The notes under the pieces: model-generated
The model's input: only the letters and a program-made list of their open reading frames with translations
Database searches by the model: none
Told to the model about the DNA's origin: nothing
From: Heterobilharzia americana
Lineage: Eukaryota > Platyhelminthes > Trematoda > Strigeidida > Schistosomatidae
Reading direction: 5' to 3'
Assembly: GCA_944470555.2 (NCBI GenBank)
Contig: OX104127.1
Coordinates: forward strand, 55,274,140-55,338,139
Length of the DNA stretch: 64,000 bases
Shown: one piece after another, positions 52,665-63,072 of the stretch
Position numbering within the stretch: the first letter of the stretch is position 1
How the letters are laid out: the number at the start of each line of letters is the position of its first letter
Made by a program: the position numbers and the translations under genes

Positions 52665-53381
52665 TTGGCTGATTTCTCTTCTCTTCTCTCGATGAAAGCA
52701 AAAGTAAACGTGGGGACATGGAATGTCTTCACTATGTTTGAACCCAGCAAGGCAGCCCAGATTGCAAACGAGATGAAGAGGTATCACATTGAAGTGCTTG
52801 GGATTTGCGAAAGCAGATGGAATGGGAGTGGACTCTCCAAACTGTCAACTGGAGAGGAGTCAATAATCTACTCCGATATTGTCACCCAGACGACAACCAC
52901 GAGCACATTGAGTTCTGGAGTGGCTGTCTTGATGTCCCAAACAGCATCGAAGGCTCTCATACAGTGGGAACCAGTCTGCTCCAGCATCACGATCATAACA
53001 GCAAAGTTCAACTCTAAAGGAAGGAAGATCACAATCATACAATGCTATGCACCTACAGATAATGCAGATGAAGAGAAGAAGGAGGAATTCTACAGACAAC
53101 TGCAATCAACACTGGACAGGACTCCAGATGGCGACATCAAAATTCTAATGAGTGGGGTGACATGAATGAAACTGGGAGGGGACAACACAGGAAGAGAACT
53201 AACCATGGGTCGAGAAGCGCTCGGTGAGGTGATGAACGAGAATGGAGAATTGTGTGCATTCAACGATTTGGTGATTGGAGTCAGGCACTGTGTTCAAGCA
53301 AAAGGATATCCACAAAGCAACATGGATTCGAGTTCAGCAGATGGACACACTAAAAATCAGATTGAGTTCATCTCAATGTGA
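52665..53381 (+). pseudogene. RTE endonuclease domain
   Basis: Frame one, 166 residues: MKAKVNVGTWNVFTMFEPSK, LGICESRWNG, LSSGVAVLMS, TIIQCYAPTDNADEEKKEEF and LMSGVT, where GDMN should be (a one-base change of frame falls at 53150-53165). Frame two (53166-53381): MKLGGDNTGRELTMGREALG, EVMNENGELCAFNDLVIG and TKNQIEFISM. Domain otherwise parallel to 36556-35702, with which it shares high residue identity. Confidence 0.92.
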
Positions 53382-53399
53382 AGAGAGTGGAGACGCAGC

Positions 53400-54300
53400 C
53401 TACTTGACACAAGGTCAAGAAAAGGAGCAGATGTGGGCTGAGACCACTATCTAGTACAAAGAACCTTCAAAATCAAGTTAAAAGCCTTCAAGGAAAATGA
53501 TGATGGACCACAGTTCAAGTTCAACACCCAGAATAGGTGAAGGATGGAACTACAAAGGACATACTCATGTCAGTCATCAAGACAAAATGGAAGATATCAA
53601 GCAACATCCCTGAAGGAACCTGTATGGAAGAACACTGGAAGTCTTTGAAAGAGATGTGAAAAGAAACCTGCACAACCGTATTATGAAGGAAGGAGAAAGA
53701 AGGTAAGGAATGGATCTCGACGGACATATGGAAGCTGAGAGAGCAAGGAGAGGAGGATGGTGAAGCAGAAGATAAACCAGTGCAAGGATGCACAACGAGA
53801 ACAGAAACTGAGTAGAATGTATAACACATTGGACAAAGAAGTGAAGAAGATGGCGCGGGAAAACAAAAGACACTTCTACGAAACACTGACAAGTGAAGCA
53901 GAACAGACTGCCGGCTGGTAGGAGAGACCTGACAACATTGTATCAAATAACCAGGTTACTATCTGGAAAGAGATCAACATAGGACAGATGAAAGCAATAA
54001 AAGATGATGAAGGGAATCTAATTACCAAAGAAGGGAAACAAAGGAAACGATGAGCTGACCACTTCAAAATCTCTTGAATCGACCACCAACTGCACTTCGT
54101 CCACAAATACCGCCAGCAGCCCATCCACAGAACTATAGATGAACATAAATCCTTCAACGAAAGCCAAAGTCCTGAATGCCATAAAGCTACTGAAATGTGG
54201 GAAAGCAGCAGGACCAGATTGAATCCTGCAGAAGCATAGAGAACAGACGCAGTGACAACAGTGGATATGCTCACACCACTATTTCAGAATTTGTGGAAGG
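53400..54300 (+). pseudogene. RTE linker between endonuclease and RT, broken
   Basis: Recognisable against the minus-strand full copy: SRSRKGADVG (53410-53440), then TTKDILMSVIKTKWKISSNI-like text, CMEEHWKSLKEM, KEGKEWISTDIWKLRE, then LMKAIKDDEGNLITKEGK near 53990-54030 and KLLKCGKAAGPD near 54185-54220. In-frame stops occur every 20 to 60 codons. Open frames on the opposite strand here (53521-54274) are antisense artefacts. Confidence 0.8.
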
Positions 54301-54370
54301 AAGTGAAGGTACCTACCGATTGATTGGAAGAAGGGCTGTCTTGTAAAACTACCGAAGAAGGGCAATCTAA

Positions 54371-55033
54371 GTGTTTGCTAGAACTGGTGCGGAATCATGC
54401 TCCAGTCCACCCAAGGCCGGCAAAATATTAGGCCGCATCATGCTGAAGCGACTAAAGGATGCACTGGATTCAAAACTGCCACCAGAACAGACTGGCTGGC
54501 TTCAGGAAGTACAAATCATGTGCGGACCTAATTGCAATACTACATTACGCATCATCATACAACAGAGTATAGAATGGCAATCAACTCTCCACCTCAACTT
54601 CATTGAATTTGAGATGGCCTTCGACAGCGTCGATCGAGAAGTAATTTGGCAGCTGCTGCTTCAAAACTACAGAATACCACAAACATTTATCAATCTCATT
54701 CAACAACTCTATGAAGAAGCCACATGCCAAGTAATTCACAATAGAAAGCTCAGCTCAGCGATGCCTTTGAAGTGAGCAAAGACAGGAATAATACAAGGCT
54801 GTCTACCATCACCCATGATATTTTCGACTGTGGTCAACGGGATCATGCAACAAACAATAACGAGCGAGAAGAGGGGGATAAACTGGACACGGGAAAAGAC
54901 ACTAGAAGATTTGGATTTCGCCAATGATCACTTATGTCCAATGTCACACAAACTCGAAGATCTACAGGCGAAAACTAACAAGTTGACAGAAGAGGTAGGG
55001 CAGGGCAGCGAAGATGGGACTTCCTTCAAGTGA
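54371..55033 (+). pseudogene. RTE reverse transcriptase, catalytic part
   Basis: Frame 54371-54775 reads LKRLKDALDSKLPPEQTGWL, QIMCGPNCNTTLRIIIQQSI, HLNFIEFEMAFDSVDREVIW (block A, aspartate present) and LIQQLYEEATCQVIHNRKLS. Frame 54815-55033 reads IMQQTITSEKRGINW, then LEDLDFANDHLCPMSHKLED (FADD replaced by FAND, first catalytic aspartate lost) and QAKTNKLTEEVGQGSEDGTS. The same FAND change is in the inverted partner (57781-57996) and in 15122-16302, so FAND may be a subfamily marker of inactive copies. Confidence 0.9.
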
Positions 55034-55771
55034 ATGTAGAGAAGACAGAGTTGATGAAGATACCCAAATAACAAAAACAACTACAAAAGCAATAACAACA
55101 AGAACCAATCACCATCAATGGGAGAAACTTAAACGAAGTAGCCTCTTTCACCTACACCTACACCTACCTAGGGAGGCAGCATCGTTTCAACTACACGTAG
55201 TGGCACACACAGACATGACGACGTCAAAGCCACCCAGCATCGGAAAGGCAGCAAGACACGCCTTCCTGCATTAACCTGAAACCAGTGTGGAGATCATCTA
55301 CACTGCACTGCACTGCACTGCACTGCACTGCACTGCACTGCATTGCACTCAGCATTAAGCCTGAACAACATACGGATTTTCAACACCAATCCAGTCAAGT
55401 AAGTCACTTCTTCTCTGTGATGCTTGACAGACTGGGCGCGTCACGAAAGGCATTTCCAACGAACTACAGATATTCATCAACAACTGCCACCTAGGCTGCC
55501 TCACTCGTTACTGAAGATGGAGCTCAGATGGCGAGAATAATGAGAATAAGCAGTGAGGAACTCTGGCTGACTGACTGGCTGGCTGGCTGGCTGGCGACGA
55601 ACCAAGGAAGCAAGAACCTATTGCTCAACAAATATGCAGTGGAAGGAAGTGGAGATGGATTGGATTGGATTGGTCATACACTGAGAAGGCTGAATGAGGA
55701 CATCACGCGTCAGGCCAGGCCATCGAGAGTGTAACCCCGATGGGAAGTGACGAGTTGGGTGTCCCAACTGA
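54883..55771 (+). repeat. Long inverted repeat, left arm (889 bp)
   Basis: Complementary to 57043-57931 about an axis at 56407. I followed the arms base by base over most of their length and found no difference; translated frames of 86, 69 and 68 residues are the same on both sides. The arms begin and end abruptly inside RTE sequence that differs between the two copies outside the arms. Confidence 0.9.
55301..55345. repeat. (CACTG)8 pentanucleotide repeat
   Basis: Eight CACTG units plus one CATTG variant. The mirrored tract at 57469-57513 has exactly eight units and the same variant, so the unit count has not changed since the arms were copied. Confidence 0.95.
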
Positions 55772-55929
55772 GGTTGACATAGAGGAGATGGTGTGAGGAG
55801 GAGATGAGAGGTTGTGGGCTGTCTTGGAGTCAGGTTGAAATGACTGTAGAGAAGAGAGTGGAATGGTGACGTGCTATTGAAGTCATTTGTTCCACTAGGG
55901 ACCCAAAAAAACAAAGAATAATTAAATAA

Positions 55930-56600
55930 CAAAGATCAGAAGTAAAACTCTATCCAAGATAGTTAACACTCGATTTACTTTCCACAGCAAAAGCATCAAT
56001 GTAACAGGTGTCATGGAAAAAAACTCTTGTTTACACCTGAGGCTAAAATTAATAGTCTGACATTTAGAAAGGTTTAACCTGAGATCATTTGGGAGAGACC
56101 ATTGGTCAATTACAATTTAGAACAAGATAAGTGAGAGTTGAGTGGAATAGACACTATCAAGTCATTAGCATACTTAATAAAATTAGTTTCAACAGAATAA
56201 AGTATATCGTGTAAAAAGAATAAGAACAGAAATGGAGAAAGTACTCCACCTTTAGGTACATCAGCTTCAGTAAGCAGTGAAGTGGAGCACCTCCCTTTAT
56301 AGCTAGTATATTTTTACCTTCCAGAAAAATAAAAATATAGTCACTTTGCAACCTATGGCTCAGTATGAGCTGTGGCAAGCTTATTTTAACATGAGTGGCT
56401 TAAGAACAGAGTCAAAGGCTGATAAGTAGTCCAAGAAAACACAATGAACATACTTAACACCTTTGTCTAGACAAGAAACAGTATTATGCATAACATGAAT
56501 TAGATTTTTGAGAACTCTGTGTCTGAGACCATTTTCTATATACACGTAAGCATCAACATAGAAAGTTACAATGATAAACTGTCGCTTAAATTTGATATAT
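55930..56600 (-). mobile_element. Non-LTR retroelement remnant of another clade (RT)
   Basis: The minus strand, in shifting frames, reads VHCVFLDYLSAFDSVLKPLM (near 56470-56400; matches the F-L-D-Y-S-S-A-F-D-T block A of Jockey/CR1/Rex-like RTs) and PKGGVLSPFLFLF (about 56265-56225; block B P-Q-G-x-x-L-S-P). Next come FIKYANDLIVSI (about 56185-56150; block C YADD, here YAND) and WSLPNDLRLNLSKCQTINFS near 56100-56045. The blocks are in order and correctly spaced. It is distinct from the RTE and CR1 copies elsewhere in the window. Confidence 0.72.
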
Positions 56601-56925
56601 TGTGTTAAATCTAATAAACTTCTTCATTTGTGCTCACATCGCCATACATGAAATTAGAGATTCAAATGAAAAAATGTAATTTCTTAAAGTCGAGTTACCT
56701 AACGAATACCGGAAGAAATTTCTTCATAATATTAACGAAATGGGACAGTTATATGTAACAATGATTTAGCTTCATTCTAAATGTAAAGGATGTGTAAAGA
56801 GAGACAGTACTCCATCTTGCTGTCCTCAGTAAGATAATTGACGTAAGCCCGATTAATTCACTGGATGTTTATGCTTCAAGTATGATTTCATAGCCTAAAA
56901 TTTCCCGTCAATTTACTATTATCAT

Positions 56926-58092
56926 TTGTCCCTTGGGTTCCTAATGGAAAATAGGGATTCAGTAGCAAGTCTCCATTCCACTCTCTTCTCTACAGTCATT
57001 TCAACCTGACTGCAAGACAGCCCACAACCTCTCATGTCATCTTCAGTTGGGACACCCAACTCGTCACTTCCCATCGGGGTTACACTCTCGATGGCCTGGC
57101 CTGACGCGTGATGTCCTCATTCAGCCTTCTCAGTGTATGACCAATCCAATCCAATCCATCTCCACTTCCTTCCACTGCATATTTGTTGAGCAATAGGTTC
57201 TTGCTTCCTTGGTTCGTCGCCAGCCAGCCAGCCAGCCAGTCAGTCAGCCAGAGTTCCTCACTGCTTATTCTCATTATTCTCGCCATCTGAGCTCCATCTT
57301 CAGTAACGAGTGAGGCAGCCTAGGTGGCAGTTGTTGATGAATATCTGTAGTTCGTTGGAAATGCCTTTCGTGACGCGCCCAGTCTGTCAAGCATCACAGA
57401 GAAGAAGTGACTTACTTGACTGGATTGGTGTTGAAAATCCGTATGTTGTTCAGGCTTAATGCTGAGTGCAATGCAGTGCAGTGCAGTGCAGTGCAGTGCA
57501 GTGCAGTGCAGTGTAGATGATCTCCACACTGGTTTCAGGTTAATGCAGGAAGGCGTGTCTTGCTGCCTTTCCGATGCTGGGTGGCTTTGACGTCGTCATG
57601 TCTGTGTGTGCCACTACGTGTAGTTGAAACGATGCTGCCTCCCTAGGTAGGTGTAGGTGTAGGTGAAAGAGGCTACTTCGTTTAAGTTTCTCCCATTGAT
57701 GGTGATTGGTTCTTGTTGTTATTGCTTTTGTAGTTGTTTTTGTTATTTGGGTATCTTCATCAACTCTGTCTTCTCTACATTCACTTGAAGGAAGTCCCAT
57801 CTTCGCTGCCCTGCCCTACCTCTTCTGTCAACTTGTTAGTTTTCGCCTGTAGATCTTCGAGTTTGTGTGACATTGGACATAAGTGATCATTGGCGAAATC
57901 CAAATCTTCTAGTGTCTTTTCCCGTGTCCAGCGTATGCTTCTTTTCTCGGTCCTCACTGTTTGCTGCATGATCCAGTCCAGTCTAGTCTTCCACAATCAG
58001 GAATATTATGGGTGATACTACACAGCCTTGTCTTATTCCTATCTGTGCTCACTTCAAATACATCACCGAGCTTCCCGTTGTGAATACCACGA
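56926..58092 (-). mobile_element. RTE-clade LINE, 5'-truncated, inverted partner
   Basis: Minus strand from 58092: HNGKLGDVFEVSTD, a frameshift, LDWIMQQTVRTEKRSIRW, LEDLDFANDHLCPMSHKLED (FAND) and the shared arm (57931-57043) with SFTYLG-equivalent text, the pentamer tract and RTRQ. Then comes a 3' UTR (56926-57040) of the CTAATGGAAAATA type. The 3' UTR and the block B side differ from the 52446-55925 copy, although the middle 889 bp are the same. Confidence 0.92.
57043..57931 (-). repeat. Long inverted repeat, right arm (889 bp)
   Basis: Partner of 54883-55771; the spacer of about 1.27 kb holds the remnant at 55930-56600 and otherwise unassigned sequence. Confidence 0.9.
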
Positions 58093-58839
58093 AGAACAGC
58101 ACAACTTAAAATCTTGTCTAGAAAAAGAATTCTGTTTAAATAATAGATCCATGTGGCCCATAAGCGGTAGTAGGTAGATTTCCTGTTGTCGATTAAACTC
58201 AGTCGTCTAGTGTCAAATCTGGTGATTAAAATTCTCATATCACGACGGATTATTTCTAATCTGCAGTTTATGCATATATACATACATACAGTCTTTTTCG
58301 TTTAATGATGAACACCAGCTAGTAATCGATCAATCTCCAAAGTGAATTACTGTCTAGTGCTCACTAGCGATATGCTTTCAGATGGATTTCCTGAAGTTCT
58401 AATAAGAAGAGGTAACCTACGGGAACAAGCAAGTATTCCGGACATAAGTGGTGTTATTGGATACTTTGGAATGCAAAGTATTTACTAACCTAGCGGCCAT
58501 GTGACTAAAATGCATTCTCATCCTAATGGATATGCTTGTGCTCCAAAGGTTAATATTGATGAACATTCAGAAAAACACCTACTAAACGTCACTGACAGAG
58601 TAGGGTGACCAATCTGATATTAAATTGTCATGTTTCAATTACAGATACCAAAAGCAAACTGAAATATACAAAATTTCAAGTAAAAATGATTGAATCATGT
58701 AGAAAAATGACGATTCGACTGTGTAATTCACGTAATTTGTAGCTGTAGGCAACATGAGAATTAGGAAAACTGATATATGCATACAAACTGAATGATTTAT
58801 GTATGATACTGAGTCTCAGCGTGCTAGCTATGTAAAATA
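58093..58839. other. Mostly unassigned, S1 leader fragment
   Basis: Near 58355-58425 the sequence GTGCTCACTAGCGATATGC and TTTCCTGAAGTTCTAATAAG resembles a diverged S1 5' leader (plus strand). The rest shows no recognised content. Confidence 0.4.
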
Positions 58840-59300
58840 ATGGACAGAATTCGGTTGCAACTTAGAACTAGGTAACATGAAATCAAATACTCTCCAGTGA
58901 CGAATCAATACATATAAGCTAGTTCTATAGGAGATCAGTCGCAGCCTGAATAGCTCAGTGGTAACGTCCTTGGCTTAGGAACTAGGTTATGAGCGTTTAA
59001 ATCTTAATTTGGAGACCGATTCCTATGAGGGTGCAGATACGTCCTGCTGACTAGTGCCACATCGAGCACAGCTTTCTACTGACCACCTCCATTCATTTAA
59101 CGCTTACATACTCCTCTATGCTACAAAACTATGAATAAAACAGATAAACCAAGTGGAAGAAGAAAGAAAGACTTACTTTGGTGTTAGATATAGAGATTCA
59201 GACTGCAGCAGCCATATCTAACCTAGATTTAACTCTTTTTGTCATTCATCAGCAAGATGTCTCAGCATTCATCAGGCAAATAGTATTCCCTCGGTGGTTC
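58840..59300 (+). mobile_element. S3 SINE pieces
   Basis: Tail of one copy (58860-58925: GTAACATGAAATCAAATAC, CCAGTGACGAATCAATACAT) followed at once by the head of the next (58940-59010: A-box-like TAGCTCAGTGGTAACGTCC; weak B box), GGTGCAGATACGTCCTGCTG and GCACAGCTTTCTACTGACCA. On the minus strand near 59225-59265 a further degenerate S3 ribozyme (CTTGCTGATGAATGAC). Confidence 0.65.
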
Positions 59301-59529
59301 GAAACTGTATCATGCAGTTCGAAAAAAAGTTAAAGACCTATGTACTAAAATATTCAGGTTTGGACAGATCTTCTGTGGGACTTGATCGCATACACTAAAA
59401 GATCATTAGTGGATGAATGGCGCAGCTATCCAGTCCCCAGTGCTTAGCACTGATCATTGATCTGGTTTCGTGAAGTTATCAGGGATATTTGAATACTTTT
59501 TAAAATAGTTACTTTTGACAGTTACAGTG

Positions 59530-59660
59530 CATAAGATAGTATTCATCACGAACTGACATCATTTCCAGATTCAGTGGAAATCTGAGAGAACAAAACACTT
59601 GTTTCTTCCCAGGAATGGGACTGTTCAGAAGTACGCAGTACCACAACTGTATTTGGAAAT
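59530..59660 (-). mobile_element. S1 SINE fragment, diverged
   Basis: GTATTCATCACGAACTGACA, ACACTTGTTTCTTCCCAGG and ATGGGACTGTTCAGAAGTAC correspond to the S1 tail and ribozyme read backwards. Confidence 0.55.
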
Positions 59661-59985
59661 CCTATCTTCAAGCTAGAATATTCTGAAGTTATAGTGAGAA
59701 GCCCTGACCACTGGGGTCAACCAAACTAGTTGGAAGTGAGACGGATGCCAACTGAACACTATGGTAGGCAGTCGAGCTGTATAGCGAATTGATAGAAGTA
59801 GGAAACTGTCGGTCATTGAACTCTGACTTAGAGGTTGAATGATTAACGCACTCGGTATGAAAACCCGACGGCCCCGAATTTGACCACTTCAACTAATTTG
59901 GTTGACCCCACTGGTCACGGCTTCTCATTAGAACTTCAGAATATCCTAGCTTGAAAATAGGATTTTCAAATACAATTGTGGTACT
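59632..59985. repeat. Inverted repeat containing S1 leader sequence
   Basis: Arms of about 100 bp (59632-59735 and 59890-59985): GTACCACAACTGTATTTGG opposite CAAATACAATTGTGGTAC, and CCTGACCACTGGGGTCAACC opposite GGTTGACCCCACTGGTCACG. The arms are about 90 percent alike, so this is older than the 54-58 kb repeat. The arm sequence CTGACCACTGGGGTCAA is S1 leader. Confidence 0.8.
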
Positions 59986-60239
59986 CTTTCTTGTAAACTG
60001 TCTCAGCTTTCTTCATCGTCACAGAAATCATCATTTAGCTCCAGGAAGAAAGTGATATCTCACTGCTCAATTTGTATACATGTGTGGATGAATCATGTGG
60101 AAACGGCTCAATGAAGTACAGCTAGTACTTATAGGATCAAGTGACCGTACAAGAGATTTTGTTTATTGTCGCTTGTTATTCCCCTTCCCTACACTGGGTT
60201 GAAGTGCTCGGCCTCTCTTACTAGACTGTCTCCTATGTG

Positions 60240-60365
60240 CACGCCTCGATACTGCCTAAGTATCTAATATGTTATAGTTTACTTGGTGGTGGGTAGCAGT
60301 GGAATCCAGGGTGAAACAGACGTCCTGGATCCTACTACTAACTACCACCAAGCAAACCCCAAAAT
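60240..60365. mobile_element. SM-alpha-type SINE ends, opposed
   Basis: Minus-strand tail (GCCTCGATACTGCCTAAG) to GTAGCAGTGGAATCCAGG, then a plus-strand ACGTCCTGGATCCTACTACT. Two SM-alpha 3' halves meet head on; neither keeps a ribozyme core. Confidence 0.6.
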
Positions 60366-60639
60366 TCGACAATTTTTACTAGTCACGTAATGCTGGCGAG
60401 TGGTGGTATACAGCACGCCTTGCCCATAGCCTCAAATACCACTCAGCTCATTGTATCTACCACTTAGTGAAGTTATGTGTAGTTTTTAAAGCTGAAATTC
60501 AGTATCTTTCAATTTGAGCAGGCAATTTTATGCTGGCCTTCGTACTTTTCAGAGATTCCAACAAGTGATGACCAGTTCCCGATGAAATATAGGTCTTTGT
60601 GGTAATTCCCTCACATCTGTAGTGGTTTTAGTTAAGATG

Positions 60640-60791
60640 TAAGACTGTCGCTGAAGAATCTCCTATTGTGTCAGAGGAGAGCTAGCCGGCACCTGCACTG
60701 TATAATAAGATGAACATACTCAGCAGTGCACACTCTTGACCACACCAGAGATCAAACCCTGTCCTGTCAGGTTTCTTAGCGAGCACGTTAG
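60640..60791 (-). mobile_element. S1 SINE fragment cut by RTE fold-back
   Basis: CATACTCAGCAGTGCACACT, AGAGATCAAACCCTGTCCTG and TTAGCGAGCACGTTAGCC read as S1 ribozyme edge and tRNA-like head reversed. It ends where the RTE fold-back begins. Confidence 0.6.
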
Positions 60792-61570
60792 CCAATAAAA
60801 GTATAAGCAGTAAAAATCTAAATGCCACTAAGACGCCACATGCCAAGTGATTCACAATGGGAAGCTTAGATCAGTGATGCTTTTGAAGTGAAGACAGGAG
60901 TAAAACAAGGCTGCCGCCTACTATCACCAATAATATTCCTGATTGTAGTGGATTGGATCATGCAGCAAACAGTGAGGAGTGAGAAGAGAGGGATAAGCTG
61001 GACTGCGGAAAAGAACCTAGGCCTGTCTTTCTGTTTTTCCTATCCTGGTTGCTTTGATGTCCTCTTCTATGCCACCTGTAGTTGAAACGATGCTGTCTAG
61101 ATAGGTGAAAGAGAATACTTCCTTTACATTTCTCTCCTTCATGGTGATTGGAGCTCGTTGTTTTTGGTAGTGGCGTTGGTTGACTATCATCATCCCCTCT
61201 GTCTTCTCTACGTTCACTTGAAGGAAGTCCCATCTTCGCTGCCCTGCCCTACCTTTTCTGTCAACTTGTTAGTTTTCGCCTGTAGATCTTCGAGTTTGTG
61301 TGACATTGGACATAAGTGATCATCGGGGAAATTCAAATCTCCTAGGTTCTTTTCCGCAGTCCAGCTTATCCCTCTCTTCTCACTCCTCACTGTTTGCTGC
61401 ATGATCCAGTCCACTACAATCAGGAATATTATTGGTGATAGTAGGCGGCAGCCTTGTTTTACTCCTGTCTTCACTTCAAAAGCATCACTGATCTAAGCTT
61501 CCCATTGTGAATCACTTGGCATGTGGCGTCTTAGTGGCATTTAGATTTTTACTGCTTATACTTTTGTTGG
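60792..61570 (-). mobile_element. RTE-clade LINE fragment with fold-back arms
   Basis: The minus strand from 61500 reads MKTGVKQGCRLLSPIIFLIV (block B), DWIMQQTVRSEKRGISW, LGDLNFPDDHLCPMSHKLED (FADD reads FPDD), QAKTNKLTEKVGQGSEDGTS and SFTYLDSIVSTTGGIEEDIK, to about 61020. The first 229 bp of this (61342-61570) recur inverted at 60792-61020, including the non-coding flank GCAGTAAAAATCTAAATGCC. The 3' UTR is absent: the copy is cut at the fold-back junction. Confidence 0.9.
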
Positions 61571-62479
61571 TTCAATGCTAAAATACTCCAGTTTTACGTC
61601 AAACTGAAATCCAAAAGCATCATATCCTGGTTATGCAATCACTCTACGCAACAGCTTTTATAACAGTACATCAGTGTTTTTGTTTCTACATAAAGGCATT
61701 TACATTTGAAAGCTAATTCTATTCCTAAATATCATCAGTTATGACTTTATTCCTCGTTAGCTACTAAGTAAGGATTTTTTATGCCTTGTTCATTTCAATG
61801 AATCATGTTGGTGTTCCAGGTAATTTTTTGAACAATTTCCCAAGAAATGATTGCTTACCCTTTCAACAACGAGAAAAAATTAGTTTGATAGAATCTAACT
61901 TACGACATACCTATCAGTAAAAGGATAAAAGAAGGTTGTTTCCCATAGCTCACTTGGTAGGATATCATGCTGATAACTCAATGGGCCCTAGTTTGAATCC
62001 TGCTGTGATGCAGATTTTCACTTCACCTTCTATCATCATCCAGCATTAAAAGCTTGGAATATGTTTGTACTATTTTGAAGATTTACAATCGACTGAAACA
62101 GAAGGAATAATTGAACATAATTTAAGATGAAGTGAAACTCTAAATAAGATGATTAGTTTGCAAATTATTCACAAATAGCACGGTTCACAATCATATTTCC
62201 TATAGTTGAATAGTTTTTCAACTACCCAACTGTGGTGTCAATAGAGATCTCATGGGAGGTCACCCTGGGAAGATCACATAGGATGGCATCTGATATAAAA
62301 TCGTCATGAAATAACGAAACAATAATTTGACTCTATAGCGCAAATACTAAAGTTTTAGAAGATGTTGAGAAGTGAATACATAACACCATTGTAACCAATT
62401 TTCAGCCATGTTACCAAAAGTCCTCAACCAGTGATTCTTATCGTCTTGTAGGCCTCAGTTAGGCAGTCTGATGTTACTC
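61571..62479. other. Unassigned, with one tRNA-like SINE head
   Basis: Within it, 61945-62015 has CATAGCTCACTTGGTAGGAT (A-box-like), a CTGATAA anticodon-loop-like stretch and CCTAGTTTGAATCCTGCTG (B box). It resembles a tRNA-Ile derivative but the stems are poor, so a SINE head is more likely than a tRNA gene. Nothing else recognised. Confidence 0.45.
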
Positions 62480-62520
62480 ACATGACTCAAACCAACAGTC
62501 AGAAACTTGATCGACTAGCA

Positions 62521-63021
62521 CTATTTCTTGGTCCATCCACCCTGAACCCTCTTCCAGACTAATTCAACTACCGTTAACAGGGCATGTCGAGACAGGTGGT
62601 GGCTTGTCATGCGCAGTACATGCTCAAACCATTTCAGTCGACCAAACTTCTCAGCCTCATCAGTCGAGTTACCTATCTTGCCTAGTACCCTTCTCCCGAC
62701 ATAAACGTTGCTCATACGGTGGTCCCACCAAAAACAAGCAACGCTACGAAGATATATGTGACCATTTTCAGTAATCGCTTCATGTCTTCTTATTTCGGCG
62801 GTCATGTCTCACAGCTCTATAACAGGACAGAGAGAACTGTAGTGCAGCATACTAGTCTTTTGGTAGTTAGCTGGATATCTCATCAGTCGACTCAAAACAT
62901 GACACAAGTTGGCAAACACCAAACGGACCTTCTGTATTCTAGCTAAGATTTCGTCAGCAGCCAGCCCGTTCAGGCTGTTGCAACATCTCAAGTAAGTGAA
63001 GCGGTAGACATATTCCACCAC
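62521..63021 (-). pseudogene. CR1-type LINE C-terminal region
   Basis: Frame 63021-62809: VYRFTYLRCCNSLNGLAADE (family usual: FTYLGSxIxPxGLVxDEI), ILARIQKVRLVFANLCHVLS and RLMRYPANYQ. Frame 62805-62521: VACFWWDHRMSNVYVGRRVL, GKIGNSTDEAEKFGRLKWFE and HVLRMTSHHLSRHALLTVVE. In intact relatives these are joined by VRSVLLYGSETW, which is eroded here. Confidence 0.85.
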
Positions 63022-63072
63022 TTCAATTCATGTCAACTGGGAATGGTTGCAGACTAGTATTGTAGTATCGTC

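Larger units (their letters stand above)
52446..55925 (+). mobile_element. RTE-clade LINE, full length, plus strand
   Basis: The second complete RTE. Leader CTGGTTAGCTAGTTCAGTAG (52453), GTTACTAGCCGGTCCTAAGC, then endonuclease (52665-53381), linker (53400-54050), reverse transcriptase (54180-55030), C-terminal domain (55090-55740) and 3' UTR ending near 55900 (CACTAGGGACCCAAAAAAAC, then AATAATTAAATAAC). The 3' third (54883-55771) is an arm of a long inverted repeat with 57043-57931. At least eight frameshifts. A CACTG pentamer tract (55301-55340) has expanded inside the coding part. Confidence 0.95.

Noticed and set aside
53521..54274. Long open frames on the minus strand (up to 141 residues)
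   Set aside because: Antisense to the RTE linker; the same antisense frames appear opposite the other full-length RTE (34964-35695).
61945..62015. Possible tRNA-Ile gene
   Set aside because: A and B boxes are recognisable, but acceptor and anticodon stems do not pair well. A SINE head is more likely.
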